Source: Combretum micranthum (lineage: Eukaryota; Streptophyta; Magnoliopsida; Myrtales; Combretaceae). From it: a DNA stretch of 64,000 nt. How positions within the stretch are numbered: the first letter of the stretch is position 1; the number at the start of each line of letters is the position of its first letter. The notes beneath the pieces are model-generated. The model was not told the DNA's origin. It searched no databases and saw only the letters and a list, made by a program, of their open reading frames with translations. The position numbers and the translations under genes were made by a program. Positions 49,798 to 63,978 of this stretch are shown in pieces. Where the stretch lies: assembly GCA_024138025.1 (NCBI GenBank), contig JAMXBD010000209.1, forward strand, positions 1,359,021 to 1,423,020, written 5' to 3'.

Positions 49798-51063
49798 TGT
49801 CATGATCCAAGAGCTGAGGACTTTGTGGGGATTTTCAACTTTGGCATGTAGTGTAGTGAGTGGCATTAGCATAGTGGTTTGTTCGTGGTGTGGTTTAAGT
49901 TTGAAAGCGGTTTTAGCCTCTCATGAACAAACTGATCAGGAGTTGATGTCGTTTCCTTATTGATGTACCTATGATAAAGATTTCACAGATAAATCGATTT
50001 CAAGAACCAAGATTCACAAATCTCCATTCAATTGTCATAATCGAACAATTAAGATAATAAATTGAACAAATAAGATAACAAACACTAGACTCGTATTAGA
50101 TATAACTCACCAACAAAAGAATAGTCCTAGCAAAATGCTATTGATATTACACACAACAATACAAAGCCATCACTCGCCATAATCTAAGGATTGATAGGAG
50201 TATGGAAAATTGAGAAAAGACCCAAATTTTGATGTATCAAAAGTGTCTAAAAAAACTCCCTTGCTTCATAGGAACAAAAGTCTATGTAAACTAAGGCAAC
50301 GGAAAACCAAAAGAGAAAATAAAATAAAACAATTTCGTAAAAGAACATCGGCAACTAGAAATTATACACTAGCGATGTAGCTATCGATGTTAAAATTCTT
50401 CATTCTCTGCACACTGAACATTGGTTATACGCCTGCGGCTTATGAGGATATGCTGGCGGTATAGAAGACGAAGGCTAACAATGTAGAGGTTGGTCTTAAA
50501 AAATTTGAATTTGTGGTTGTTCAAAAGCCGATCAAAGGTCGGCGGCTTTCCATCAATGCCAATAGCATAAAATCCAAGCACCGGTGGCATTGAGCCGGTA
50601 TATGTCTCCTGCGAGAAATCTGCTAAAGCTTTCATTGCTTCATTGGTTAACACACACACACTCTTCAAATGGAACCCAAAATCAGATTGAATCTAATAGG
50701 CTTGAAGGCTCTCATCTTCATCTAGTTCTAAGTGACCACTCAATACTCTAGAAGTGAGATTCTGTAAACCTTTAGCTCGAGCACGAGTAATAGACCCTGT
50801 AGTTGAAATGGCTTGATTCCCATCACTTGATGAGGCCATGGCAAGCCGAAACCAGTTGGAATAGTTTAGCCTTCTAAACTTATGGAATACTGTAGCTGAG
50901 CCAAGAGAGCGCTCTTAACGGAATTAATGGGCTCGAAACAGACCTAGGTAGATGAAGAAAAAGAAGGCTAGTTGTCCATCCAGAACAACAACAAATGATA
51001 ATTTAAGCGATAGTCGAGCGCCACACATGCACTTTAGGAGCGTGAACCTCCCATCCTATGACA
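49798..51063 (+). repeat. LTR3 of the tandem array, interrupted by a solo LTR-like insertion
   Basis: Homology to LTR2 runs from TGTCATGATCCAAGAGCTGA to about 49960. It resumes at about 50826 (TTGATGAGGCCATGG) and ends CATCCTATGACA at 51063. Without the insertion it is about 400 bp. Confidence 0.8.
49961..50825. mobile_element. LTR-like insertion (about 865 bp) inside LTR3
   Basis: It begins TGATGTACC and ends CCCATCA, giving a TGATG/CATCA inverted end. The flanks CTTAT and CTTGA match imperfectly. It contains a GC-rich segment (GCCGATCAAAGGTCGGCGGC, near 50527-50546) resembling the hairpin segment in the LTRs of copia element B, which suggests a related LTR family. No coding region was recognised; the 92-codon minus frame at 50390-50668 runs across this segment. 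Confidence 0.55.
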
Positions 51064-51068
51064 ATTCG

Positions 51069-52550
51069 TGCATAAGTAAAATAATACTAAATGCATGAAA
51101 CATTGATTGCAAAAAAGATTAATACTATTAAATAATATATGCTATGTGTGTGAAGTAAGAATTAGGTACATAAATTATTAAAAAAAAAGTTTTAACAAAT
51201 TAGTTTTTGAAAACTAAGTAAAAGTCCATTGCTTTTTATTATTTCAAAAATTAAGTAATTGTCTATTATAGGAGAGAAAAGTGAAGAAAAAAGGGAAAAG
51301 ATAGGTTTAATAATACTAAAATCAGTTACTTAATATAGAGGAAGTGGTTAAAAAAAACATTTGTTGGATTTCTTTAGTCGAATTAATCCGTATAGCCTTT
51401 ATAATAGTAATACATATAGATATAATAGAGGTCTGCTAAGAATTTTACCTTTTAAGGTTTTTCACCATTATAGCTAGGTTTTTTTTTTCATTATAAAATC
51501 TTATATAAGTTATGAATTAATCTAAAAAGTCATATAGTTTTTCTAAATTGTTAATAAACATTAGGATGATAAGCCAATAAAAAATAAAGATTAGATTACA
51601 ATAAAAGGACATCAATGTTTAAGGATAAGTTTATTTAAGATATTAACATGTCAATAGAATAAAAAAGAGTAATCAATATTTCAAAAAGTGAATCACTTAG
51701 GTATAATGTTTTGTAAAGTTTATTTAATGTATCAACATTTAGATTTTTTTTTTTCACTAATCTTCCTCAATTTTTCTCAATAGGTATCCTTTTTTAGCTC
51801 ATTTTGTGAAATATTAATTTATCTTTTTATAACTCAAAACGTTGAAATCTTGATTGCAGTTACTCCTAAATGTTAATTTTTACTGTGAAATTTACCTAAA
51901 AATAAATAAATAATATTTAAAATATTAAATAACATATGGGAACTCAAAAATAAAATTCCTCAACTAAAATAAAGAGGTTCTTAAGGGAAAATATCCTAAA
52001 GGAGTTAACATAGCGTACATATGGGAACTCTAAATGGGAACATGGCATACAAACTCTCAACAAAATATGTGTTTGTTATACTAGGAATGATGTGTTAATA
52101 TCTAAATAATCCAATGATTAGCTAACAATAAGCCAAAACTCAACATTTAAATTAAATATATACCATTTGAACCCAACATCTACTTTATCAAACTTTGCTA
52201 GGAATCATTAATTTTAATAAGTTAAATTATAGATTTTGAACTTATAAGTCACCCTGACAAATTCCTTTTTTTCTTTTTCTTTTTATGATTTTAAAGAAGG
52301 ATAATTATTGAACTTGTATATTCAATGTGAATTTTGATAAAACGATATAATACACAATTGACTATTTAATTATGGTAAACTACACTTAATAAATCAAACA
52401 ATATGACGAATAATATGCTAGAATATATATGTGTATGTTGTGTGTTTTTGTGGAGATTGTGTAGGTTTTTTAATAGGAACAAATTAGTGATAAATAGCCT
52501 GAGACAAGGGTTAAGTCGAGGTTCAACTGCATTATTCACTAAGGGACAAC
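51069..52550. other. AT-rich intergenic DNA, no gene recognised
   Basis: This is long AT-rich DNA with several T runs and no coding or repeat structure that I can support. Confidence 0.5.
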
Positions 52551-52813
52551 TAGGGATGCAAACAAGCCGAGCAGAGCTTTTAAAGGTTTAGGCGTAGCTT
52601 GTTTAAAATTTAGTAATCTCGAGTCAAGCTTTTTAATGAGTCTAAAATTGAGGTTCGATTTTGCCTCGTTTAGTTAAACAAGCTTATGTCTAAGCTTAAG
52701 CTTGACTCATTTATGAAACAAGCTCAAGTCAAGCCAAGCTTTTTATCGAGTCTCAAATTGAAGTTCGAGCTCAACTCATTTAGATAGCCTGTTTCCCATT
52801 TTTTTAAAACCTA

Positions 52814-52872
<59 letters not shown>

Positions 52873-53239
52873 GCTATGATATATATACATAATTATTAAA
52901 TAGAAATTAGTTTTTATTGTTTTTATTATATAGTTATAGATAATATATCATGCATAAAAAAAATTCACATATCTGCTAACGAGCTTATTAATAGCCTAGT
53001 CATGACTTTGTTCACAAACCTAAACAAGCTTGTTCATGAGTCGGCTTACGGCCGTAAATCAAAGCTCAAGCCTAAGCCTAAGCCCAAGACCAAGCCCAAG
53101 CCCAAGCCCAATTAGATAAACGATCTTTATTTTAGGCTTAGGCTCAGCTCCTTTACTAATTGGGCTCTGGCTCTGCTCATTTACTAATCAAGCTTAAGCT
53201 CGAGTAGCTCGCGAATAGCTCGACTCGTTTGCAGCTCTA
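52551..53239. mobile_element. hAT-type MITE containing a TA/TG microsatellite
   Basis: The left end TAGGGATGCAAACAAGCCGAG is mirrored at the right end (reversed TAGAGCTGCAAACGAGTCGAG), about 20 bp with few mismatches. Inside, AAGCTTGAGC-type motifs appear in both arms. A (TA)n tract followed by (TG)n occupies about 52809-52871, and a CCTAAG/CCCAAG hexamer repeat lies near 53071-53109. There is no transposase, and an 8-bp target duplication was not clear. Confidence 0.6.
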
Positions 53240-54260
53240 GGCTTCCAAAAATGAAGAGTCATTAGTCGATGGCTTGACAAGTCCACTCCTTAAGGTGCGA
53301 CAAGCTTAAAGTCTAAAGCTCAACAAATTAAAAAATGCAAAGTCTTGGTCAGTGGTCAGTCAAGGGCTTAGCATATTAAATAGTTAAGGCACGATAAGCT
53401 CAAAACCAACACTCGATAAGCTCAAACATATACGGCTTTGGTAAAAGGTCAAAACAAAGATGCAATGAAGGTAGGGCATGGCAAGTTTAAGGTGCGACAA
53501 GTTTCAATTCAAGACTCGATGGAGACTATATAAGCAAAGACTTGGTCGAGAGCTATAATAAAGGTGTAACACTCTATAGCGTGACAAGCATTAGGGTACG
53601 ACAATTTAATTGAATGAGCTGATATGGCAAAAAGAGCTGTTGAAGAGTATTTAATGCTTGACGACTTAAAGATGTTATCTCTAATGAATATTTGAATTTT
53701 TAAAGGCTATAAATACTCTATTCTTTGGATATTCAAATAAGAAGAGAAGTGCGAAAGTGAAAAAGAGCTTTTATTTGCGTAAAGCAAACAAACAAATCAT
53801 TAATTTTATTATCCTCTTATTCATTAACTTTTAAATTTATGGAAAGAGAGATAAAAACATTTAGAGAGAGAAAGAAAATAATTTATTTCCTAAGTGTTGT
53901 AAAAGTAGTGTATTACTCAGCTTAAACGTGTATTTGTGGTGATCAATAAAGTGATTGTGAAGTCCTCGATTGGAGGCATTGGTGGATCATGGAGAGTAGG
54001 AAGTAGGTCGAACTCCACGTTAAATCTGGACTCAAATTTCCTATCCTTATCTCTTTTATATTTCATATTATAATATGTTATTATATTATCCACTACTATT
54101 AAAGTTAATTTTGATCTGTGGCATTGAAATGAATTATTTGAGACAAATCCTAAATTCTCTTCCCAACACCTCCCACCTTTCCCTCTTCCCTCTCCCGGTC
54201 GAGTGTTCTCTTGTACGTTTTCATGTTTTCAATAATTATTGAGGTGTCAACATATAATTC
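53240..54260 (+). repeat. LTR-like noncoding sequence
   Basis: Subrepeated GACAAGCTCAAAG-like motifs are followed by a GCTATAAATACTC TATA box near 53708. A U5-like segment follows with GAAGTAGGTCGAACTCCACG. This order is typical of a plant LTR, but the ends and a target duplication were not found. Confidence 0.4.
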
Positions 54261-55361
54261 TAAATAAGTATTAAGTCAATCTAACTTCCCAAAAATTCAC
54301 AAGTAGTAGTTTTTCCAATTTGCTAGCCAATTCTAATAGACCATAAATAAAGAACTTTTAGGTGGAGATTTTCTATTTTTTAATGGGGAACATTAAGTGT
54401 TGTGATAGGGTTTTTTTTTTCTCTTCATTTTTTCATTAAAAAATACCTATTTGACAGGTTATAGATCGTGAATTTTTTTTCATTTTGCAATCATTTGTGA
54501 AATTCTTTTTTTTTTTTCATAAGATGATTACAAAATAAAATTGATCAATTAGCTAATTTTTTACCTTATATTTCGAATTTTTCTTTTCAATTTTAATGGG
54601 TCAAAAATCATAATTTTGGGCTTTCGATGGTCCTCTTTTGAAAATTATATTTTTCAAAAGAGAACAACTGGTGATGTGTTATTAGATAGTTCCAAATAAA
54701 CACATCCAATCTAAGCTAAGTAATGTTGACAAGCAATAGGTAATGGATTTTGGGATTCCAAGGTCACCTTGATAAAAAAATCCTTTTTTTTAGGGGAAAT
54801 AGGTATTGAGGTAACAGTAAATAATCATAGAGTAAAAATTAGTTGATTCGATTCACTAAGAATTCACAATTAGTGAATTTTTTCTATTGTTACTTGAAAT
54901 CGAAATTTTTGATAAATAATAGATTGTGCATTTTAGGCTAACAAGGTCAATTTATCATATTCTTATTTTTCAAAGGGAAGCAAACAATGAGGTACCGTCG
55001 TATGATTAAAGCAAAACAAATCAATCAGGGCCCCTAAAAAATCCCAATTATTAGTGTATGATTCTTCTCTATTGCTTTAAGGTTAGATTTAGCAAATCTT
55101 CCCTTGGTATGGGTGTAATTTCAGCATGCACATGTAACAATCATGAGTTAAATGACATTGAGAGTAGCCTTAATGTATATACTCTGATGCTTAAGTCTAT
55201 AGAGAGTTCCATGAATTAGAAATAATAATATTAACATTAATGAGTAGGTGAGAGAGAATTAAAGCGTCACCATACCTTAATCTAAGAGAGTTTGGTTAAT
55301 AACATAAATGCGAGGTGAAGAGATAAAGTGTAGAAGAAGTCTTCCCAAGGCTAACACAACT
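54261..55361. other. AT-rich intergenic DNA, no gene recognised
   Basis: No coding frame, repeat structure or RNA gene was recognised. Confidence 0.45.
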
Positions 55362-58300
55362 CCCCTTGTCACAACCCGGGATACCATAAACGTGGTAATC
55401 CGCCATACACAATATTAAAGTTTTGAAAAGACTACCTTAGCCATGCATAAGCTTCAATATTTTGCGCAAGGCATACTTTCATGATAGTAAGAGACATCAA
55501 TGGGTAATGCAATTTAAGGAGATAGTAATATAATAGTATATAAGAATTTATAAACATAATTGCACAACCTTAAAGGATTAAAGCCTTACAAATTTCATAG
55601 GGGCAATACCCCGGTCAAATCTTAAGTATTACATAACACCAAGTCTTTCTAAAAGTAAGCACATCTATTTTAAACTACTATTGCTATATAAAGAGATTTT
55701 TATAGAAGTCTACTCCTTAGATCTTCTAGTAAACTTCTATCAAAGACTCCCTAACACAAAATGCCAAAGTACCTGAGGGAAGATTCCTCTAGCATAGAGC
55801 CACATGTATTCTTTCTCCAATAAAAATCTATAGGGGTATAAGCATAACTCGCTTAGTGAGATAAATTCCCACATCATGTACTCACAACAAATAACAAATG
55901 AGTTTGTTAATCAAACATATGAGATGCACCATTTATATGATTAAATAAATACATATGATTAACTGGAAACCCTATATAAAATGGATTTACGCTCTTTATA
56001 TCAAGAGTTAAGGAATGCTTTGAAAGGGTCTATTCAACCAATAGAATTTCTGACAATAAATGGGGTTCTAACCAACTGCCACTAGTCTCCAGGCTTCATG
56101 CCTAAAGTAGTTGATCCAATACGATTCCTCCATGAGGCCTATTCCTCGAACGACTTAGTTTCTCATGCTAGAGCTAGGTATCTTATCTTTTTCGGTCCCA
56201 CACATAGGAGTAGTATTGACATGATATCTGACTCAACAACATGCCATGTATGACCAATTTATTATTTCACTTCCAACAATATTAAATATTCGTTTAGAAG
56301 TCACCGTCAAGATAATTGCACGCATAACAACATAATAAAGGAATAAGAGTATTAATTAACAATTCAAGTTTTGATATACTTAACATTCATTCACCAACAT
56401 AGTGAAACACAAGTATAATTCCATAATAACCCACATGCAATTTCGTTTTATCTTTACTCTATAGTGCTCTATTTTACAAGCACATATAAGAATACGTAAA
56501 GTATCGAGAAAAATTAACTCGGCCATGGTGAAGACTCCTAGTCCAAATAATCTTCTGGAAAGGGGACATTCGTATCTTTGTCACCTGAGTAAAGAAACAT
56601 TCGGAATGAGTATTCCATACTAAACTTATCTAAAGTTTTACTCTAGTAAACTATTTCTTGGTAAAATTCTCAATTACTAAGTTTCTAATTTAAAACAGTT
56701 ATAATTAACTCATTTTAACTTCGATTTTCACATATGAGCAGTCAATTTTTACCTACTTCAAATGTCCTATCCATTTTTAAGGTTATTTTAAGGACTTATT
56801 ATAATTTATTTCTTAGAATCCTCCTGTACAAATTTCGCCCATATTGTTCCAAAATTGATTTCCACTACTTTTTACAAATTTTACCTTATATAAACTATTT
56901 ATATTGATTACATATTACTTGAAAATCATTAATCAATAATAATAGTTCATAATACATGCATGACCCTAGTGATGTTGTTTAAATAGAAATTCTTACTAAA
57001 TAGACTTTGAAACCAAGGCAGGGAGCTTTACTCTTATGGGAAATTTCATTTGAAATCTTGTAGTAAAATCTTATTATTTAGGATTTTTCAAATAGGTGGT
57101 TCCGACTCAAAAATGATGTTCTTATGCTTATCTCATCTCCTTGAATGATTTGGTCTTCCTAAGGATTTTTGTAAACAACATCGACTTGGAAACTTAGTTC
57201 ATAAAACATTGACTTTTGTGTAATTCCAAGAAAAGAATTTTAAGTTGTAAAAATTCCTAAATTTCATGTCTATGTCTCTTCATTTTTTAGAAAATTTAGT
57301 TTTCTTTTAAATTTTCTCCTTTAGTGAAGGATTCCTTCCCATGTAGTGAAAGTGAATTTTGAAAGAAAATAATTTTCATAACAAAGAATTATTAATACAT
57401 GGGGTTAAAAATTTTTTTGGCGTTATAACAATATCACAACAAATCTTTCATGTATATGCATGTAAACTAAACTTAAAATATTGAAATGTTAAATAAAAAG
57501 TTGACAAGGCAAATAATAACAAAATGTGAAGATGAAATAAAACATAAAAGCCTTAGCTCATTATTAAGGTTCCTCGAGAATTGAAATATTCCAGTCACCA
57601 TATAAAATAAATAAATAAAAGAACGAGACAAAATGAAATAAAAAGAGTTGGAGTCTGAGATATTAGACAAGACTCCTCAAGACATGAAATATTCCAATCT
57701 CCTTCAAACTTGAATATAGATTAGTCCAAGACTAGAATTAACTAGTCTTATGAGCAAATAAATAAATGGATAATTTGCATGAAATAAAAGTTAGATTAGG
57801 GAGCAATATACTCTAAAGATCATAAATATATTCATATGTCTATTTACATATATATAGAAAGTTAAATCATATCGCATAAGATAAAGCACGAATATAATCG
57901 TGAAGGTAACATAATATTGAACATTGTGTCTTGTATTTCCATTCCCTAGCTTCATGCCTCATGGGGAAATTTTCATGGAAAATCATGTACAGACATATGC
58001 TTGTCAATATAACAATAGTTTAGGAGATATAGGATGATGTTTACCTAAAGAAAATGTGTATGATGGGGGTAGAGAGAGAGACGCTGAGAGAGGGACGGTT
58101 TGAGAGGGAAAGAGAGAGAGGAAAGTTTGAGAGAGTTTTTGGAGAGAGTGTGTAAATGTAAAGTGAGAAATGTATGGGTATTTGTAGAGGAAAATTAGTG
58201 AATTAAAGTAGGAAAAATAATTTAAAGAGAAAATAGAGATGGGTACCATGAAGAGGGAAGAGAGAAAAAAGAAGAAGAAGAAGAGAAGAAGGAAAAAAAA

Positions 58301-58871
58301 GACAGAAAAGAAAAGAAAGAAAAGATTATGAAAAGTGATATAAAATATGATGGATTAGATAGATGTAAGAGTAGGTTATGGGTATGTAAGAATAGGTGTA
58401 AGAAAGTGGGGACAAATAGTGACTAAAATGACTGGTAATAAATAGTGAAAAAGACTAACTGTATATCGGTAGAAAATAAAATATATGTATATGTTACTAT
58501 AACTGATGTTTTTATGAGCCGATAAAATTTTATGTAATATTATATGGATATCTTAATATTAATTTAGTATTAATTGTTTGTCAAAATATTTTGTCTTGAT
58601 TTGCTTGTTCGTGATCAAATACAAAAACAGATATTGTAAAGTCTCGGGACGATTAATGTTTTAGAAAAACTTACTATTTTAGGGTATATACTTTATACTT
58701 GACTTACAGTTTGGTTTCATACTATTTTCGTTGCTCATCTAATATTTTAGACTTTTAGAATATGTCTTATTGAGTCTAGGGTTTAGAGTCGACTTGGTTT
58801 AACTTTAGAGTTCCGATTCCGTTATTGATTCTAAGGTTTACTTATAAGGTAATCTAGGGGTTAACACCCCT
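55362..58871 (-). mobile_element. 3.5-kb solo LTR with exact target duplication CCCCT
   Basis: The LTR spans 55367 (TGTCACAACCCGGG) to 58866 (GGGGTTAACA). It is flanked by CCCCT at 55362-55366 and at 58867-58871. There are no internal LTR copies, primer site or pol domains, so this is a solo LTR. Orientation is probably minus: a TACAAATACCC TATA-like box near 58175-58185 is followed on the minus strand by a CT-rich leader (CTCTCTCTTTCCCTCTC). A length of 3.5 kb fits the long LTRs of some chromovirus/Del-type gypsy families, which is an inference. Confidence 0.8.
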
Positions 58872-59439
58872 CACTCGCCTCACAATTGTGAATTCATGTG
58901 TGCATATTCAATACAATCAATCAAGTATAACAAAAATCTTCCATTGAATCCATTAATTTAATTCACACCTCATCCTAAGGCAAGTGCACCTATCAACACA
59001 TAGCATTTATATGAGTATAGGTCAAATCCTCATAGAGACGGTGCAAAGAGTATCAATATTATGTCTTCCACTATCATCTACCTATAAATTGATTCAAAGT
59101 ATCTATTGCAAATTAACCTAAATAATAACATCAAGGAATTTACCAAATTATATTAGCAAACATGAAAACATATCTAGGCCCTATAATAACTACTAAAGTT
59201 ACTTATGTGATTAATAAATAACAATTGACTTGTTATTCAATTCTTTTTTTTAGTGTTTCATATCCGAGAAAATGAATTGTTCACATTATTTATTTTATTA
59301 CATTTAACTATTGAAAACCCATGAAAAATCATAAAAATCATAAAACAGAAAAATCCTATAATTCTATACTTTGTATTTATTAGAGAAATTCGATGTATAA
59401 TTCTAACGTAGATTTTATCCATAGCAGTAGTGCTTTCTC
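58872..59439. other. Intergenic DNA, no gene recognised
   Basis: AT-rich sequence between the solo LTR and the LINE relic, with no coding or repeat features that I can support. Confidence 0.45.
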
Positions 59440-59765
59440 CTATCCATGGCATCGGTACTTCTTGCCAAAGAAATCCGCCATCTTGTTCATGCCCCGTGGG
59501 ATGGATGTGATGCTCACTTTATTAAACAATTGGAAGCTTGCCTTGCAAAACAAACATGCATGGTAATATTTATAGATTATGTTTGAATTCGCAGTAAGCA
59601 TTTGGATGGCACTTTTGGAGTCCTCCATTTTTAATTTTTGAATTCCTATTTTCGCATTAGGCGATCCACCGCCTGAATTCGTTTTATAAGACCCATGATC
59701 CATTCACCTTCGTTATCCCTTTGCTACATAGCCTCCTTGCATGTGTGCTGCATCCACGTTTAGAG
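59440..59765 (-). pseudogene. LINE-type RNase H domain relic
   Basis: In broken frames on the minus strand it reads LNVDAAHMQGG, then MEDSKSAIQMLTANSN, then TSIPRGMNKMADFFGKK and a stop. This follows the order of the RNase H-like domain found at the end of plant LINE (L1-type) polyproteins and related host proteins (D-A start, DS-AIQ helix, R-NK-AD end). At least one frame change lies near 59700. No reverse transcriptase was found nearby. Confidence 0.5.
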
Positions 59766-61320
59766 TCTGTTTGGATTATTAGATTTTTCATCTATATTTA
59801 TATCTGATCTGCATCTATATTTCATTATATTTGGTATGTTAAATTTGTTTATAAATAAAAATATTTATTTTTCATCTAAATCTTTTTTTTGACAAACAAT
59901 CTAAACCGAAACAATTCATTAACTTGCCAACCAACTAGTAGAGCCTACAACTTGTTTGGATAGTCATTCTAGTGTCGTTTTAATATCGTTTTGATGCCAA
60001 ACATATACTAAACAGATAATAAATTGATACCGAATCGATATAGATATGATGCGAATGAAAAACCAATAATTTACTTATAAACTGACTAAACCAAACCAAT
60101 ATTGAATCAATACCGAATCGGTACTAAACCGATACAGATCTGATGCCTTACTATTCAAATATGCTTTGTGTCATGTCCATTATTGCAAGCTAAAATATGA
60201 TATCTGTGGATTTGATTTCTTCTTCTTTACAGGTTATCTCTTCTTCTTTACAGGTATACTTCCAGTATCGTCCACTTGCCTTTGAACTGCCTGCCGTGTG
60301 GTATTTTCTTGGTGTTTTGCGTAATATTTTATTGCTGCCTTTCCATATGTAGACTAGGGTTTGGGTGAATTTGATTCTTCGTGGTAGCATCTCGCTTGTC
60401 ATTTCATTCCTTCTGTTCTGCTGATTTATTTACATATTTTATTATCCACATCTGACATCTCGCACCCTCAAATGTCCAGCTCAAACCCTGATAGTGTCTG
60501 GCCAATAAAAAAAAGACCCTGATAGTGAAGATACATAGCCTGTGGAAAGAGAGTCACGAGCCATGGATGACATTAGCTGGAACAGTAAGAGAGTCACGAG
60601 CCACGGATGACCTTAGCTGGAACAGTGCTGACGCGTTCGGTTCGCTTTAACAGTCCTCTCTTACTCCAAAACATATAAAATCCGATTGAACTTTTTCTCT
60701 CTAAAATATTCTAAGATTAAAAATCAATAAACCGTGTTCTTCTTACATGCGGACCATATTTCATTAAGCAAAATAAACGACGAACGGAGAAAACGGACTG
60801 ATCCCATTAGATAGAAGTATAATTCACAGCTCCGCCTAGAAATGGAGAACCAGACAGAACAAACATAATAGCCACAACCATAAGAAAGCAGCTTTGTAAA
60901 ATCAATGTTATCAAACCCGGCTCGAAAATTAACCCGATTTATGCAGGTTCAAGCGAACACGTCAACTTGGTCTAACAACACTGCATAAAACAAAGCTTTA
61001 GTTTGCAACTTACAAGCACAACCAAGGTTTAATCATATGAACGATCTTACCTCCAAATGATAGAAGAGCACTTAAGGAGGCTGCCAAATTCATAACTAAA
61101 ATCCATAGTAACGTAAAAAGTACCCAAATAAAAACGCAGAATAGCCTTACAAACAAGAAATGGGATCATAAAAATCCATCAGTGACATTGCTTTGTCAAT
61201 TGAAAATATCCATTTTTCGATGAATGTCTGAAAATACTCTCCATCAACACCAAATAAACAAAAACAAACAGGAAAAAGCAGGTTTTTTTTTTCTTTTTTT
61301 TTTTTTTTTTGCGCAATCCG
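59766..61320. other. Intergenic DNA with a family-2 repeat and short duplications
   Basis: A segment from about 59764 (GTCTGTTTGGATTATTAGAT) to about 60145 has repeated ATACCGAATCG and GATATGATGC motifs and resembles the family-2 repeat. TCTTCTTCTTTACAGGT occurs twice near 60219 and 60240. A 40-bp tandem duplication with GAGTCACGAGCC lies at 60548-60627. No gene was recognised. Confidence 0.45.
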
Positions 61321-61440
61321 CAAAGCTCAAAATGCTTATTGTTAATCTACCAGAGATCACTACAGACTGAAAAAAGCCAAGGAACCCCCTTCCATCTCCT
61401 CCAAATAAAAATGAAAATTTGCCGCAACCCTATAATGTCT
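61321..61440 (-). other. 3' untranslated region of the aldolase gene (likely)
   Basis: Downstream of the stop on the minus strand the sequence is moderately AT-rich and includes GATTAACAATAAGCATTTTG, a possible polyadenylation context. A poly-A stretch on the same strand follows at about 61281-61310. Confidence 0.4.

Positions 61441-63978
<2,538 letters not shown>

Larger units (their letters stand above)
46116..51068 (+). mobile_element. Tandem non-autonomous LTR element (LTR-internal-LTR-internal-LTR) with three nested insertions
   Basis: Three copies of one LTR occur in the same orientation. LTR1 is 46121-47050, LTR2 47574-47951 and LTR3 49798-51063; each starts TGTCA and ends in CA or TA. 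Intervals between them begin with a primer site for initiator tRNA-Met (ATTGGTACCTGATC after LTR1, TTGGTATCAAAGC after LTR2). They end with a polypurine tract (GTAGAGGAGAGAA, GTGGTGGAGAA). The flanks ATTCA (46116-46120) and ATTCG (51064-51068) match at 4 of 5 bases, so the whole array looks like one insertion. No gag or pol is present. Three later insertions sit in LTR1, the second interval and LTR3. The form resembles TRIM-type arrays, though an LTR of about 380-400 bp is large for a TRIM. Confidence 0.85.

Noticed and set aside
53060..53112. CCTAAG/CCCAAG hexamer run considered as interstitial telomere
   Set aside because: Plant telomere repeats are seven bases (CCCTAAA); this is a six-base repeat inside a MITE.
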